A stretch of DNA of 64,000 nucleotides from Polychytrium aggregatum. Lineage: Eukaryota > Chytridiomycota > Chytridiomycetes > Polychytriales. The notes under the pieces were generated by a model. That model searched no databases, was not told the DNA's origin, and was given only the letters and a program-made list of their open reading frames with translations. This document shows, piece after piece, positions 28,244-39,470 of the stretch. Both the position numbers and the translations under genes were made by a program. Position 1 is the stretch's first letter. Each line of letters begins with the position of its first letter. The DNA lies in assembly GCF_025602895.1 (NCBI RefSeq), contig NW_026516341.1, positions 1-64,000 of the forward strand, written 5' to 3'.

Positions 28244-31200
28244 ATGAGTGATCGTGGCGGCAGCCTGTTCCGAGGCAACCCAGGCGGCGCATCTCGCGGA
28301 GCCGCAAATGGAGCGCCAGGCCGCGGGCGAGGAAGAGGTATCAACCGTGGAGCAGGGGGCCCCTTTCGAGGTCATCATCACCGAGGCAAGCCAAACAGGG
28401 CAGCCGCAGCTCATGGCCGAGGGCGGCATGAGCTTCGCCAGCACCACTCGGCCCAGCCTCATTTGCACTATTCCAAAGAGTCCGGCACAGGCCCAGTGGC
28501 CACAGAAGCCACTCGCGGCCGAGGCCGATTTTCGACCGCCTCGCATGATCGTCCTGGGCCAGCGTCGACGGGTTCGTCGATCCCCTTCGATATCGCAACC
28601 CATACCTTTGTCGCCCAGAACCCGGCAGCACTTCCGGCCGACCAACCCAGCATCGATTATGTGCGCATGCTCCTCGAAAGCGCCGATGATACACACGATC
28701 TTGATCCCGACATGATCTTTGGCGCCCTCACGGAGGGCACGAGTGCGGCCTTCTTTGGGCCGCAGGATCCGATGCAAGAGGATCTGGCCGCCAACCTTGT
28801 GTACATACTCCGGGAGCTGATTGAGCAGCAACTGGACCTGTATCCAACCTTTTGGTACGAAAAGATCATCCTGGTGAGTCTTGGGCTCCCTGCCGAGCGC
28901 TGCCCGCAATGGCCCGGACGAGTCTGTCGCCCGGCGCAAAGGAACCGGCTTCGATGCGCCGGACTGAGCCTTGTCTTTTGGATCATCGACGCATGGTCTG
29001 CAACCAGTACATCATCAAGGTGTTTGAGGCTACTTCGTCCCTGTCCAGTGTCAATCTCTTCCAAAACCTCTCGGTTGGCGAGTCGATCAATCTGCTGACA
29101 AAGGAAGCGATTCCGCGAGCCCTGTGTGAACTGCTCGCTAGGACGCTGGCCGTCGAACAAGACAGCGGGTAAGGATGATCGTGCAGCTGACGACGATTAT
29201 TCATTGCCTGATCCCTCGTTGAAATGGAATCGATTGAGTTACCGTGGATTCATGCCCTTCGACCACATCTTTGTCTTAACCGCCCCTTCGCCTGGCTGCG
29301 GCTGAATATCCAGTGATGAGGGCGGCCAGGATGTAATCCGGTATTTTATCGAGGTATGTCTCCGAAGGACGAGCGTCGGTCATTCTGGCGCCAACAGAGC
29401 CATCCAATGATAGCATGCGCCCACTCATATTCGTCGGTGATTCATACTTGCCCTCAAGACGACATTGACCGGCACCATCTCGATGAGAGTCGCAATGTTC
29501 TACTGTGTGTCGACCATTCCGGAGATCCTGTTGCCGACTTTCCTGAACACGGCAATCAGCCACTATGCCACCCACGGCCACCCGCTAATGTTTTTCGATC
29601 GAGAGGAGCCCTGGTAAAGAGAACCCTCTGGTTGAAGTCATGTATGCACTACCGCTGGCCTCAGCTCCTAATTATGCGCTCAAATGTGCTCTCGCCACTT
29701 CTGCTGAAGCCATGCACTCAAGTCCGATCCCATCACTCACGAAGTACTTCGACTTATGGAGCACCTCTATGCGCTTCACCCTGTGGTACTGGTCAAGTCC
29801 GTCACTGTCCTAGTGAATCGGTATCTTGGCGCTGTCCTTACCAGCGAGCTCAATCTCAGCATTGGTAAGCTGCTTGGCTGTTAGCGACTCTTGCTGATGC
29901 ACATGCGCTTCGGCAGCACACGGCACATTGTGAAAGATCCGGTATCGGAGCAGCTGTTGCGCGCTGCCATGGCTTATCCGCTCTATTTCCACCAGAGTTT
30001 CCATCAAGATATATTGCATCGTTCCTCTTCATACTGTTCCTACCCATGCCGAGGCTTCTGAAGGGTACGATTTGAGGAGAGGAGAGGAGAGGAGAGCAAG
30101 AGCTTTGCTGGTCCTTGTGGGAGGAAGAGCGGCCTTGCGAATTACAATGTACTTGAATGCGGCTGTGCTATTGCATCGCCTCGAAGCTCTTGTGTGCGCA
30201 CGGCGGTGTCGGAGTCGGAGTCATCACTGCTCATGCTTGGAGGATAGCATCCAAATATGCAAGTGGTTGAGCAGCTAATGATGTGGACGTTATATTTTGC
30301 TCTTCCCCAGATGTATATGACGGCCTTTTGACCTCGCAAGTGAAAGATCTCGCGAGAAGCTGCATTGTTGAGTGTCAGTTTGGCTTTTCTCTCAATACGA
30401 TCCGTCCAGGGTAAGTCGTGCCGACAATGTGGTATCCCTGGCGCCTCTCAGGAGAATCGACTTCGATGTTAACACCGGCCTGTGGATAGAACGATCGAGG
30501 TGCTGAGCAATTCGGTGGTCCGATGGATATGTGCCACGATCCACCGAGATGCCTCCATGGTCTCTCTCTTTGGCTTTGAGCTCTTTCTGTTCCTCGAAGA
30601 TCTTGCGCAGGCCCCAAAGGCCGATCAAAAGAGCGGAAGTTCATCGCTGATCGCAAGCAATGCTGCCGTTTTCTGTTTGCGGGAATTGATTGTGGCAGTA
30701 CGTATGTCACCCCACCCATCGCATCTGGCGCGACCACACTGTCACTGATCCCTGGAGCGTGCCTACTTGCCAACTTACTTGCTTTCCTCTTTGATCTGGA
30801 TACTCATGCATAAACTTTGCGCTCCCCAAAGTTTCAAAATCATGTTCACTCTGTTGAGCAGCGTGGACAGGCCTCCGAGATTTGGGTCTCCCGCTGCAGC
30901 ACATTGCTCGAACTCCTGGCTCGTCGGTGCATGGGCGCCGGGAGCGAGCTGCATACCCGACTGCTATTGGGTGCTGTTTCAGTGCTCCTTGGATCTCAGG
31001 CATCGCATGATGTAGTCGTGCAGCTGGTGACGACGCTTTCCGGTTCGAGAGCCGCACCGCTGCTCAAGAGTCTCAGATCCGAATATGTAGTCCGATTTGG
31101 CTTCAAGTTTTATAGGTATCGTCCTCACCACTGTTATGTTATACGAAAGCTCCGGTGGCGCTGATAGGGCTGTTGGTACAACGCCGATAATTGAGAAAAT

Positions 31201-33147
31201 GCATGCCTGCAACCCGAAAGCAGTCCCATTGAGTTGTGCTGGATCGCCGGCTCCGTGTGTCCGCTTGCCGGTGTGGCATAGTTTCATGACATATCTTCGT
31301 TTGATCTACCTTTATTTTCTGACGGACTGGTTGCCTAGTGATTTCCTCACCTCGGTTTTACATCAACTTCCATCGCTTGACGAGTCCAAAATATCGACCG
31401 CATTCCAAAATCTCGCCGAACTTGTGTCCCTCGATCAGCTCGAACCTGTGATCGGCGCGTTAGCTGCCACTAAGGAGCATCACCCAGCATATATTGCCCT
31501 TGGAGTCTTGATGAGGGACTGGAATCTCATCCGTGATTTTACAGACTCATCGTACTCGCCGTTGCTCCGCAAAAGTGCCTTTGAGCTCTCTCTGGCCTGT
31601 CTTCCCACAAACAATGACCAAGTTCTTTGGTGCCAGCAAGCCCGGCTCCTGACTCCTATTGCCAAGTTTGAATACTGCAAGCGCGCTGTCGAGGAACTCT
31701 TTGACGTGCTGCGTGCCGACGACGGGCAGCCAGAGGAGCTTGGCCTTCTCCCCTTGGCAAAGAAAACGATCGCTCGATTGTCGTCACTGCCACTGACGAC
31801 CGCCATCCTTGTGGATGTGCTTATCCAGAATGGATGGGTTGAACCTTCTGGGCTGAAGCTGAGCGACTTTCAAAGCAGACAGGTCTTCGAAGTGCTCTGT
31901 GGATGCATATCCGGAAATGGTAATTTGGCTGGAGGGCCGCTGTACGACCCAATGGTTGTGCTATACCTGACGTGCTGAAGCAAAAGAGACCGCTGATCTA
32001 ATGATTGCGCCGTCTATCGACAACTATTAGAAAGCGGGGCTTTTGTGGTCGCCAAGATATTGTTCGGCAAGTTTGCTCATTATCCACCAACCCCTTTCGG
32101 CAGATATGACGAAGTTCTGCCCCGGCTCGTAACATTCCCTCGGTAATGTCCCGCTTCAGGCAGTTTGCTTCGTGGATCTTGAGAGCTCCGCCCTTTGATC
32201 TCGGGATCAGTCACGAAGGAACCATCGCTTGCTTTGATTCGCACCCTCTACAGTCACTCCAGCTGGGAACTTTACGATTTCCGCTCCGAGCACGTCCATA
32301 TTGGGCGTGGTCACTTGAATGAGCAGCAATGGCTGAATGCTTCTTGATGGACATTTCTGACTTGTCTCCATCTTTGCTACCCAACACATCTGCTCCGTGG
32401 ATTCGCTTTCTTGCCGACAGTGATATTCATATATGGGGTACTTTCCGACGGAATGAGTGGCTGTGGGACCTCACAGAGCTATGCGCGACAGGTAATACCG
32501 CCGCATGAGGGCCGCAGTGCATGTTGTTCCTTCCAGCGGTCCGGCAGACAGTGCCGTCAGCTTGAACTCCTGTGAGAACCAGTGAGCGATCGTGCTCAAT
32601 GTCTGGCTAATCTACCCCGTTCACAGATAAGCGGTCTGTTCCCTGGCTTACCGAGATTGTGCGACCACTGTTGGCGTATCTCATCGGCTTCTGGGAGCAA
32701 GACAGTCGGCTGGCCCCACCCCGATATCCCTATGAAATGAATGCGGCTTTGGTGGTTGTCCTGGCATTGACGAAGGTAAGCTCGCAGCACCGCGCATCGT
32801 CGCCGTGATTAGTGGTCGTGTCCCGTCTAACCTCTACTTCTATGCCGCCACCCGCGTTCTCTCAGATGGAGGTTGTCTCCGGTGTATTCGGTCAGATTGG
32901 TCTTCTCTTTCCACTTATTGAAGCCAAGCAGCTCGCACAGCTCCTGTGGATCCTGTGGCAACTACTGAAAGGTTTCTGCAATGCCTGGCCCGACGAGCAA
33001 CGACGGCAATGCCAGACACAAGGCCACAGAGTCATCGTGGATATTGTGAAGCGGCGGATTGACGAATGCCATGCTGTTGCGCTCCCGTTCTTGAGTGGTC
33101 TCGACTGCTCTCCCAAAGTGAAGCGAGATACTGAGTCGTTGATGTGA
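28244..33147 (+). CDS. Unrecognised multi-exon gene, RGG-rich N-terminus and helical body
   Basis: I do not recognise the family. Exon 1 (28244-28873) begins MSDRGGSLFRGNPGG and has a Gly/Arg-rich stretch of about 80 residues (typical of RNA-binding RGG regions), then a helical segment ending FWYEKIIL at a GTGAGT donor. Further coding blocks lie at about 28964-29168 (CNQYIIKVFEATSSL, RALCELLARTLAV), 29323-29354 (GGQDVIRYFIE), 29485-29613 (STIPEILLPTFLNTAISHY), 30850-31113 (LLELLARRCMGAGSE), 31340-31920 (FLTSVLHQLPSLDESK, LVDVLIQNGWVEPSG), 32345-32490 and 32628-33147 (WLTEIVRPLLAYLIGFW, SGVFGQIGLLFPLIEAK). The body looks like alpha-helical repeats. Introns are plentiful and edges are approximate. 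Two adjacent genes instead of one cannot be excluded. Confidence 0.5.
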
Positions 33148-33204
33148 TTGGGTCTCCCCTTTCGAGCTGCGGATGGCCATGCGGACGATCTCTGAGCGTC
33201 TCCC

Positions 33205-33450
33205 AAACCCCCAAGTGAATATGGGACACCCCGTTTTGAGCCAGAACAGGTGTTGTTCTAGAACCTGAATACACCCACTCATTGCAATCATAGTCAAGCG
33301 GTATGTCCAAGGAGACTGAGGTGGTGATTGCCTTTGGGATGCCTCCTGGAAGCAAGGGAAGGGATATGCATCCAGCCCACGGGGACTCTGGTTTCTCAGA
33401 GCTGCACCGCTCTACTTTGCAGCGTTCACCATTGATCCCATCATGGCGCG
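33205..33450 (+). pseudogene. TnpB/Fanzor-like repeat copy, plus sense
   Basis: The core (GGGACACCCCGTTTTGAGCC, then CTGAATACACCCACTCATTG) is followed by a frame that begins MSKETEVVIAFGMPPGSKGR, closely matching the remnant at 22436-22722. The similarity fades before the zinc ribbon. Confidence 0.6.
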
Positions 33451-33470
33451 CACTCGATGCAGATGCCGGT

Positions 33471-33500
33471 GCAGTGCAGTGCAGTGCAGTGCAGTGCAGT
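33471..33500. repeat. GCAGT microsatellite, six units
   Basis: Six perfect tandem copies of the pentamer GCAGT lie directly after the coding remnant. Confidence 0.95.
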
Positions 33501-33689
33501 GTGTTGCTCCGACATCCATGTGGCCAGTTGCTGCTCACAAAATCCTAACAAGCACGGCCCATCAATTTTCGACTCGAGACGACCTTGGCAACGGCGGCCG
33601 GTATCAGCGACGACGGTGACGAATCAATGGATGCCCGTGCACGAGCCGGTTGGATCATGGGTTACGGCGTGCTTTCGACCAGCTGGACA

Positions 33690-33880
33690 GCACCGTACAA
33701 AGTGTAGCTCTCGATATCAAGACACCCGGCCTTCTCGAGTCGGTTGGCCTCCAGGCACTCTGAACACACCGTTTGGACATGGCAGCGATAGGTGGAATAT
33801 GTGTATTTAAGCCTGGAAATAGCGACAACTCAAAATAGGGTGGCCTATTTCGAAATGGGCACGCTGTATAAAGAGAGCGA
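33690..33880 (-). pseudogene. TnpB/Fanzor-like repeat copy, minus sense
   Basis: In coding sense the core (CACGCTGT at its outer edge, then AAATACACATATTCC) leads to ATGTCCAAACGGTGTG and a short frame with C-x-x-C-like spacing and CTTGATATCGAGAG (LDIES), the counterpart of LDIEKPWG in the copy at 22.5 kb. Confidence 0.55.
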
Positions 33881-34008
33881 CATGTAGAGCGGCCGCCTTC
33901 TTCAATATTACTGTAATACACCTATCATATCATATCGCAGGACCTATCTCAAGCCAACAATCAATCGAATCGAGCACATCCTATATTTGGTTACAGCGCC
34001 CATGATTC

Positions 34009-36747
34009 TCAAAAGCTGATGCGCTTCCAGGAAGCGAGTAGTCCCAGCGGAGCTTGCTCAGCCTCGATGAAGCGACGTTCGGAGAACAGCTCGAGAATGT
34101 CGTCCTTGTATATTTCTTCCAGGCGAGCATAGTAGTGACGTTCGTCCATCGAGATTGCGTTTGCGGTTGATTCTGCCCAATAACCCTTCTTCTCGGCGTC
34201 CGAGAAGGTTGGCTGAACAACTTCCTGGAGTTCGCTGTAAACTCGGGACCAGTGAGGCAAGAACGTAGCTCGCATTTGAAGAAACCGCTCAAGAGAAACG
34301 AGCTTCTTGGGGCGGCGCGAGATCAGCTCATCGTCGCCCGAGTCCGACACGCTCGCATCATCTAGGTCGCTTTCAGACGGTCGGAGCTTGCTCTTGGGCT
34401 TGGCCTTGGTCTTCTTTTCAAGGTAGTCGTCGACGAGGAATGTGATGGGCGGGCGAAAGGTGATCGAGTCTGGATCGCACGGAATATACAAGCGCGGCTG
34501 GTCAGGGGCCAGTCCGCCTTCACCACGCAGGCGATCGTCCTTGTTTTGGTATTTGATATACTTGAGCATATCGTTCCAGATTCTTTCGTCGTGCTGGGCG
34601 AGATAGTTAAAATCAAACTTCACAGGCGAAATGGCGTCCTTCAGAATGGAGAGGCTCAAGTATGGATTGTAGAGACCAAGTCCTCCTTCAAAGTTGGGCC
34701 AGTAGATCCACCACTCGGGAATCTCCGAAGGGTTCTCGCCAAAGAGCAGGGGGCGGCTGCGGATCATCGAGGAGACATACTCGAGGGCGCTGCCGTTGTG
34801 GTCCGGCAAGATTTGGCTGTGGATCTGATCAAAGCCAGCGACGATTTTGTCGACGTGATCGCGCCCGAGAGCGACCGAGATGGCGCCAAAGTTATTCATG
34901 AAGAAGCGCATATATCTGTTGTAGATCGAAGCCCAGTCAAAGAGGGTGGTTGCTTTCTCAAGACGCCACTTGAGCTCGACAACGTAGGGCATGAACTTGT
35001 CTGGCACAACGCGGAGGCTGCCGTCGCTACAGAGCTGCATAAAGTTGAAGTAGATGGGGCTTTGAGGCAGAGGGGCCTCTCCGAAAAACTGTGTCTGTGG
35101 GTCGCTGAGCTTTGCCAAGTAGCTTGGTGAGCGGACGAGCACCGAGCCCGATTTCTCCTTGTTGAGTCGTAGACCGCAAGTGGTCAGGAAGCGCTCGGTA
35201 ATGTTCCAGGCTCGCTGGGCGTGCTTAGGATTCTTCGAGAAGAACCAAATATCATCGAAGAGCCGATAGAGCGAAACGCCTGAGTGACGGTTGACTTGGA
35301 GGTCCAGGCAGACCAAAACAAGCTCGCCGAAGAGGGTCTGGAGCGAGGATGACGACGAGAATCCACGCTTGAGGGCGCGAGGGGTTGTCGCCCCTTCCAG
35401 TAGCACTGGCACATCCATGATGTTGGCAAAAATCGCGCGCCAGGTGCTGTCGACACCAAAGATCTCCATGATCTTGAGAATAGCCCGATGGGGGATGGAG
35501 GGTCCGAAGTTGGCCAAATCGGTTTGAACGACTGTAAACGAATCATCCGGATACATCGCCTGATGAAGCTGGCACTCAGTAACGATCAGTCTCTGGAAGC
35601 GCTGCTGGACGTTTTCGATGCGTCCGCCGAGGGGCGATGTGGACGATGGCGCAACCGAGTCCAATTCCGAGTCGGAAGTGTCGTAGGATTCGATGAATTT
35701 GAGCAAGCTTTGCATACAAAAGCCCTCTCGGTGGATATTGCTACGAGCGGTATTGATGGAGCCACGGGCGCCACCTGTTCCCTTCCAAAACGGCGGTTGG
35801 TATAGCGAGAGGAACTTGCTGTAAAAGTAGCAATTCCACCGACAGCCGAGATATTCATGGAAAAGCCACACGAGGAGGTTGGAGGAGTAATATGGCCGGT
35901 ATTTTTGCTTGATATGCCGATAGAACTGCACAGGAACGCCGGCTTCGGACCACTTCCAGCTCTTGATGTCGGCCAGCATCAAGGAGAGGACACCGGCGAT
36001 TTCGCTGATGGCGGTTGGGTTGTTGATCAGCGTGTTGATTTCATCCTGTCGATTGGCGTAGTCAGCGCAGCCGCGGGCAGTGATGAGGAGACCCTTGACC
36101 TCGGCGGCAGTGATCTTCATCGTCAGCAGACTTTTGCCAAACGTTTCAGTGCACTTCTTGATGTTCTTGAATGCGTCCTTGGAAGAGTCGGTCTCGAAGG
36201 TGAACAGGGCCGTGATGATGGACTCGAACTGGGCCCAGTCCACGTCAGCGTCGGAGAAGACCAGCTCTTCGTATGTCTTGATATCAGCTTGTCTTTGGGC
36301 ATTCTCCCGGGCTTGGTCGTCGACAGCCATGTCGTCGACCGAAACCCAAGATGCGTCTGGGGCCGGGGCATTTGCGTCGCCGTTCTTGTGCGCACTGTCG
36401 CTGCTGATCTTTTCCGACACGGCAAAGGCAAACCGATTGGCGTATTCGAGCCTTTGCATCTTGAATTGCATCTTCTTGCGGAGGTGGCTGATCTTGGAGG
36501 CGAGTCCTTTGCTCTTGGTCAGATGGGGATACACCTTCATGAATTTGATGATACCATCGATCGAGTCATCCTTTTCGTACAGCGGATGCTTGGCCAGCGC
36601 TTGGAGTTTTTCGGCATCCGACTTGAGAGATTTCACGATCGCCTCGAACTCCAGATGGTTGGCTCGGTGCTGCTGGTACCGCTCGCGGATCGAGTCCATC
36701 TTGAAGACGGCGACGGCACTCAGCGCAGACTGGTTGGCGAAGCTCAT
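34009..36747 (-). CDS. Intronless cellular reverse transcriptase, possibly rvt-like
   Basis: This single open frame has about 912 residues counted from the ATG at 36747 (the frame stays open further upstream, but that stretch is low in complexity and overlaps the divergent ERV41 start). Residues 1-250 are helical and charged. The reverse transcriptase palm follows: motif A VVQTDLANFGPSIPH (catalytic Asp about residue 410), motif B region RGFSSSSSLQTLFGEL, motif C LYRLFDDIWFF (Asp pair about 498-499) and motif D CGLRLNKEKSGSV. There is no integrase, endonuclease, protease, gag or RNase H, and no LTRs or poly-A tail flank it. FDD replaces the usual YxDD. The C-terminus (about 250 residues) has an acidic, Lys-rich stretch. 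The layout recalls the domesticated rvt genes of fungi and rotifers; telomerase is less likely because no TERT-specific T motif is seen. The catalytic residues are intact. Confidence 0.8.
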   Translation of the reverse strand: MSFANQSALSAVAVFKMDSIRERYQQHRANHLEFEAIVKSLKSDAEKLQALAKHPLYEKDDSIDGIIKFMKVYPHLTKSKGLASKISHLRKKMQFKMQRLEYANRFAFAVSEKISSDSAHKNGDANAPAPDASWVSVDDMAVDDQARENAQRQADIKTYEELVFSDADVDWAQFESIITALFTFETDSSKDAFKNIKKCTETFGKSLLTMKITAAEVKGLLITARGCADYANRQDEINTLINNPTAISEIAGVLSLMLADIKSWKWSEAGVPVQFYRHIKQKYRPYYSSNLLVWLFHEYLGCRWNCYFYSKFLSLYQPPFWKGTGGARGSINTARSNIHREGFCMQSLLKFIESYDTSDSELDSVAPSSTSPLGGRIENVQQRFQRLIVTECQLHQAMYPDDSFTVVQTDLANFGPSIPHRAILKIMEIFGVDSTWRAIFANIMDVPVLLEGATTPRALKRGFSSSSSLQTLFGELVLVCLDLQVNRHSGVSLYRLFDDIWFFSKNPKHAQRAWNITERFLTTCGLRLNKEKSGSVLVRSPSYLAKLSDPQTQFFGEAPLPQSPIYFNFMQLCSDGSLRVVPDKFMPYVVELKWRLEKATTLFDWASIYNRYMRFFMNNFGAISVALGRDHVDKIVAGFDQIHSQILPDHNGSALEYVSSMIRSRPLLFGENPSEIPEWWIYWPNFEGGLGLYNPYLSLSILKDAISPVKFDFNYLAQHDERIWNDMLKYIKYQNKDDRLRGEGGLAPDQPRLYIPCDPDSITFRPPITFLVDDYLEKKTKAKPKSKLRPSESDLDDASVSDSGDDELISRRPKKLVSLERFLQMRATFLPHWSRVYSELQEVVQPTFSDAEKKGYWAESTANAISMDERHYYARLEEIYKDDILELFSERRFIEAEQAPLGLLASWKRISF

Positions 36748-37091
36748 GGCGATCGATACGGTGACGATGACGGTGACGGTGACGGTTCGGAAGAGGAAGT
36801 GGGAGAGGAAGGCTGGTGCTGATCGATTGGGGTGTGCAGGAAGCGCGCTTTTATGTTGGGGGCCGCAGGGGAGCAGTCGCCCGCCACAGGGGGGAGCAGT
36901 CACCCGCCACAGCGGCGGAGCAGTGGCGGGCGGCGATTGGCGGACGCGGCACAGCCGAGTCGATCCGGATCGAGCCTCGCCCCCGCCAACGCCAGCAAAC
37001 ACGCCATTGACTTGCAAACGGCTCAACATCACACCATCCAGCACCACACCCCCCCTGCACCGACCGGCAAGTCGTCCGCAGACCGCCCTCG
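36748..37091. promoter_or_regulatory. Divergent intergenic promoter region
   Basis: The 344 bp between the starts of the reverse transcriptase and ERV41 contain a GACGGT tandem repeat (about 36763-36787) and G/C-rich repeats of the CCCGCCACAG type (about 36889-36915). No TATA box was obvious. Confidence 0.45.
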
Positions 37092-39153
37092 ATGTCCAGG
37101 AGATTCCTCCGCTTCGACGCCTTTGCCAAGATCGATGGGCCCTACAAGTCCAACTCGGCACTGGGAGGCGTGCTCACGCTGATCGTCGCCCTGCTGTCCA
37201 TCGTCCTGGTCACCAGCGAACTCGCCACCTTCCTCAAAATCCACCAGGACTACGAGTTTCTTGTGGACCAGCAGCGGCACCAAACTCTGCAGATCAACAT
37301 GGACCTCACCATCGCTATGCCGTGCGAATGTACGTAGCCATTGAGGACTTGTAGAGGGCCGGCAGCCCACACCCAAGGATTCTGGTCAGACCACTAGCGG
37401 TTCCTTTGACTCTGATCGCAACCTTTATTCCGGAAAACGCCATCGACGCAGATCTTCGTGGCGATGTGCTGGATGCCTCTGGAGGCTTCCTGCACCTGGG
37501 AAACGGATTCCGGATGACACCGGTATGTAACTGTACCCTCAGCGATTCTTCTCGGAGATCCGAAGACTCGTAGCTCGACTTCAAGCATACCGGCTCTGCT
37601 CTCCGTCAAGTTGGGATGAACACACCCGTGGCGGTAGATCCAACTGTTTCAGACTCTGTCTGAACTTGGATCGATCGCCCGTTTCGCTGTTCCGAGTGCG
37701 AAGGAAACAGGCATTCACTCATCACTCTGAGCACCTTGTTGTGTTATAGGTCATTTTTCACACCCACGGCGTCTCGTATTACGGGTGTGTATCTTAGCAA
37801 CAGAGGATGAATCGGATTGCTGTCAAGGTGTCATGGCAGTTCTCCGCAGCGAGGACAGTCCGGTTGCTAACACCCATGCTTTTGATGCGGTTGCAGCAAG
37901 AAGGCCGCATCCAATCTGAATATAGTCAAAGCAGTAGCGCAGGCAAACAAGTTCTATGCCGATCCTGATCTTCAAGTATCACGTAAGGGCACAGTCGCCG
38001 GCAGGTAGCATCTCTTGGAAGATACTGAGGCAACGGCGTCCCTTCTCCTAGCGGGCGATAATCCTGCTCGAGCCTGTCGGGTTCAAGGATCCATCAACGT
38101 CCAGAAGCTGGCCGGCATGCTGCACTTTACCGCCTTGGGGCACGGATACAATGGCGCACATGTCGCACACGAAGGCAAGTAAACATAGACCCTGATGAGG
38201 TTGGGTGTTTTCTACTCCTTCTCTCGATTAAAATCCTGTTGGCCCAAGCCAATGTTGGCTATTGATCCTATCGGACGTATGCTTATCAGTCGAGCCACCA
38301 CAGCCATCAACTTTACCCACAGGATCGATAGGTTTTCATTCGGCATAAGCTATCCAGGTTAGTTGGGTTGTTTGGGCTCTTTGACAATCAGTTTTGCATT
38401 CACGCAAACTCCCCTTGGGTCTCGGGGTGTGGGCAGCCGTCCGCTTGGAGGCCATGGTCCATGGATCGTTCCAGCAGGCAATCCCACTTTGCAAGTCGCG
38501 CTAACAAACCAAGCTACAGGGCTGGTCAACCCGCTCGATCGGAGCTTGGAGCTGGCAGAGTCACGTAAGTGTGCGGTTCCTGGCCACGAGGCCGTTCTGC
38601 ATGTGCTCGCTGGCGTGGCCGCTGCGGGCGCAGTTTGCTCTGAGGCCACATTGATTCACAATAATCCCCTTCTTACTCGGACCTCGATGGACTGGACAGA
38701 CACCGACATGTTCCAGTACTTCATTTCGGTGGTGCCGACGATATATATCGACAAAATCCGGACCTTCGGAGAAAAGATCATTTTGACGAGCCAGTATGCT
38801 GTGACCGACTACCAGAAAGTCGTGAGTCAAGAGGCCGGCCATGAGGGTCTCCCTGGCATCTTCATCAAATACGAAATCGAGCCCATCTCCGTTCGGGTTA
38901 CGGCCAGTCGCCAGTCTTTCCTACATCTACTTACGCGCCTCTCGGGGATCGTGGGCGGTAAGAGCAGCGCAAGCAGGGCCTTTTCATCACATCGGTGCAG
39001 GAGCCTCTGCTGTATTGCACCGACCGCGACAAAAAAACACTGATATTCTTCACCACTGACACATCCAGGTCTCTTTGTGAGCACCGGCATGGTATTTTCG
39101 TTTTCCAAAACCACCTTGAACTTTGCCTCGCGATTTTTGAGCCAGCCCAACTA
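37092..39153 (+). CDS. ERV41: ERV41/ERGIC2-type COPII cargo receptor subunit
   Basis: Erv41 forms a complex with Erv46 that cycles between ER and Golgi and retrieves proteins. Exon 1 (37092-37329) encodes FDAFAKIDGPYKSNSALGG and the first membrane span (VLTLIVALLSIVLVTSEL), ending MPCE at a GTACGT donor. Exon 2 starts near 37453 and gives YLRGDVLDASGG. Later blocks are INVQKLAGMLHFTALGHGY, INFTHRIDRFSFGISYP, GLVNPLDRS, MFQYFISVVPT, GLPGIFIKYEIEPISV and LTRLSGIVGG. The last exon encodes GLFVSTGMVFSFSK and stops at 39151. FTHRID followed by NPLD and the IVGG-C-terminal span is diagnostic for the Erv41/46 family. Details such as LDASGG and the GHGYNGAH block favour Erv41 over Erv46. At least eight exons; inner edges are approximate. 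Confidence 0.88.
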
Positions 39154-39204
39154 GCTCTGCTATCCTGGCCTGATTGGAAGCCTGACGGGGCTGAAGGTGT
39201 GGTA

Positions 39205-39470
39205 TTGGTTCGGGATCCCAAATGAAACGGGGCATCTGTTGAGCCAGGACATATATTCTGAGACCTGAATATACCCACCCACCCATCGCTCCCATGGCCA
39301 AACACAGCACCCTCGATTTCCGCATCGCTGCACTGCGATACTACTCGCTACTCCGCAGTTTTAGTGGCGGATTTTACACACCGCAACAGTGTCCTGGGCA
39401 GGTCGCTGTTGCGGTACTGAACTGTCTTGTGCCCGCTCTGCCAGAGATGTCATTTGAACGATGAATGACA
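39205..39470 (+). pseudogene. Dispersed repeat core with transposase-like N-terminus
   Basis: The core (AAATGAAACGGGGCATCTG, GACCTGAATATACCCACCC) runs into ATGGCCAAACACAGC and a frame MAKHSTLDFRIAALRYYSLL of about 50 codons before a stop. The start looks like the first helix of a helix-turn-helix at the front of transposase-like proteins. This copy keeps a different part of the parent gene than the copies at 22.5 and 33.3 kb. Confidence 0.5.

Larger units (their letters stand above)
33148..34008. other. Intergenic region filled with dispersed repeat copies
   Basis: A plus-sense core at 33205-33292 is followed by a coding remnant (33303 on). A minus-sense remnant ends in a core at about 33780-33880. 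The two copies face each other with cores at the outside. Confidence 0.6.

Noticed and set aside
34009-36747. Telomerase reverse transcriptase
   Set aside because: Size and single-gene layout fit, but I could not find the TERT T motif or the usual spacing of the insert between motifs A and B. Motif C with FDD and WFF is not TERT-like.
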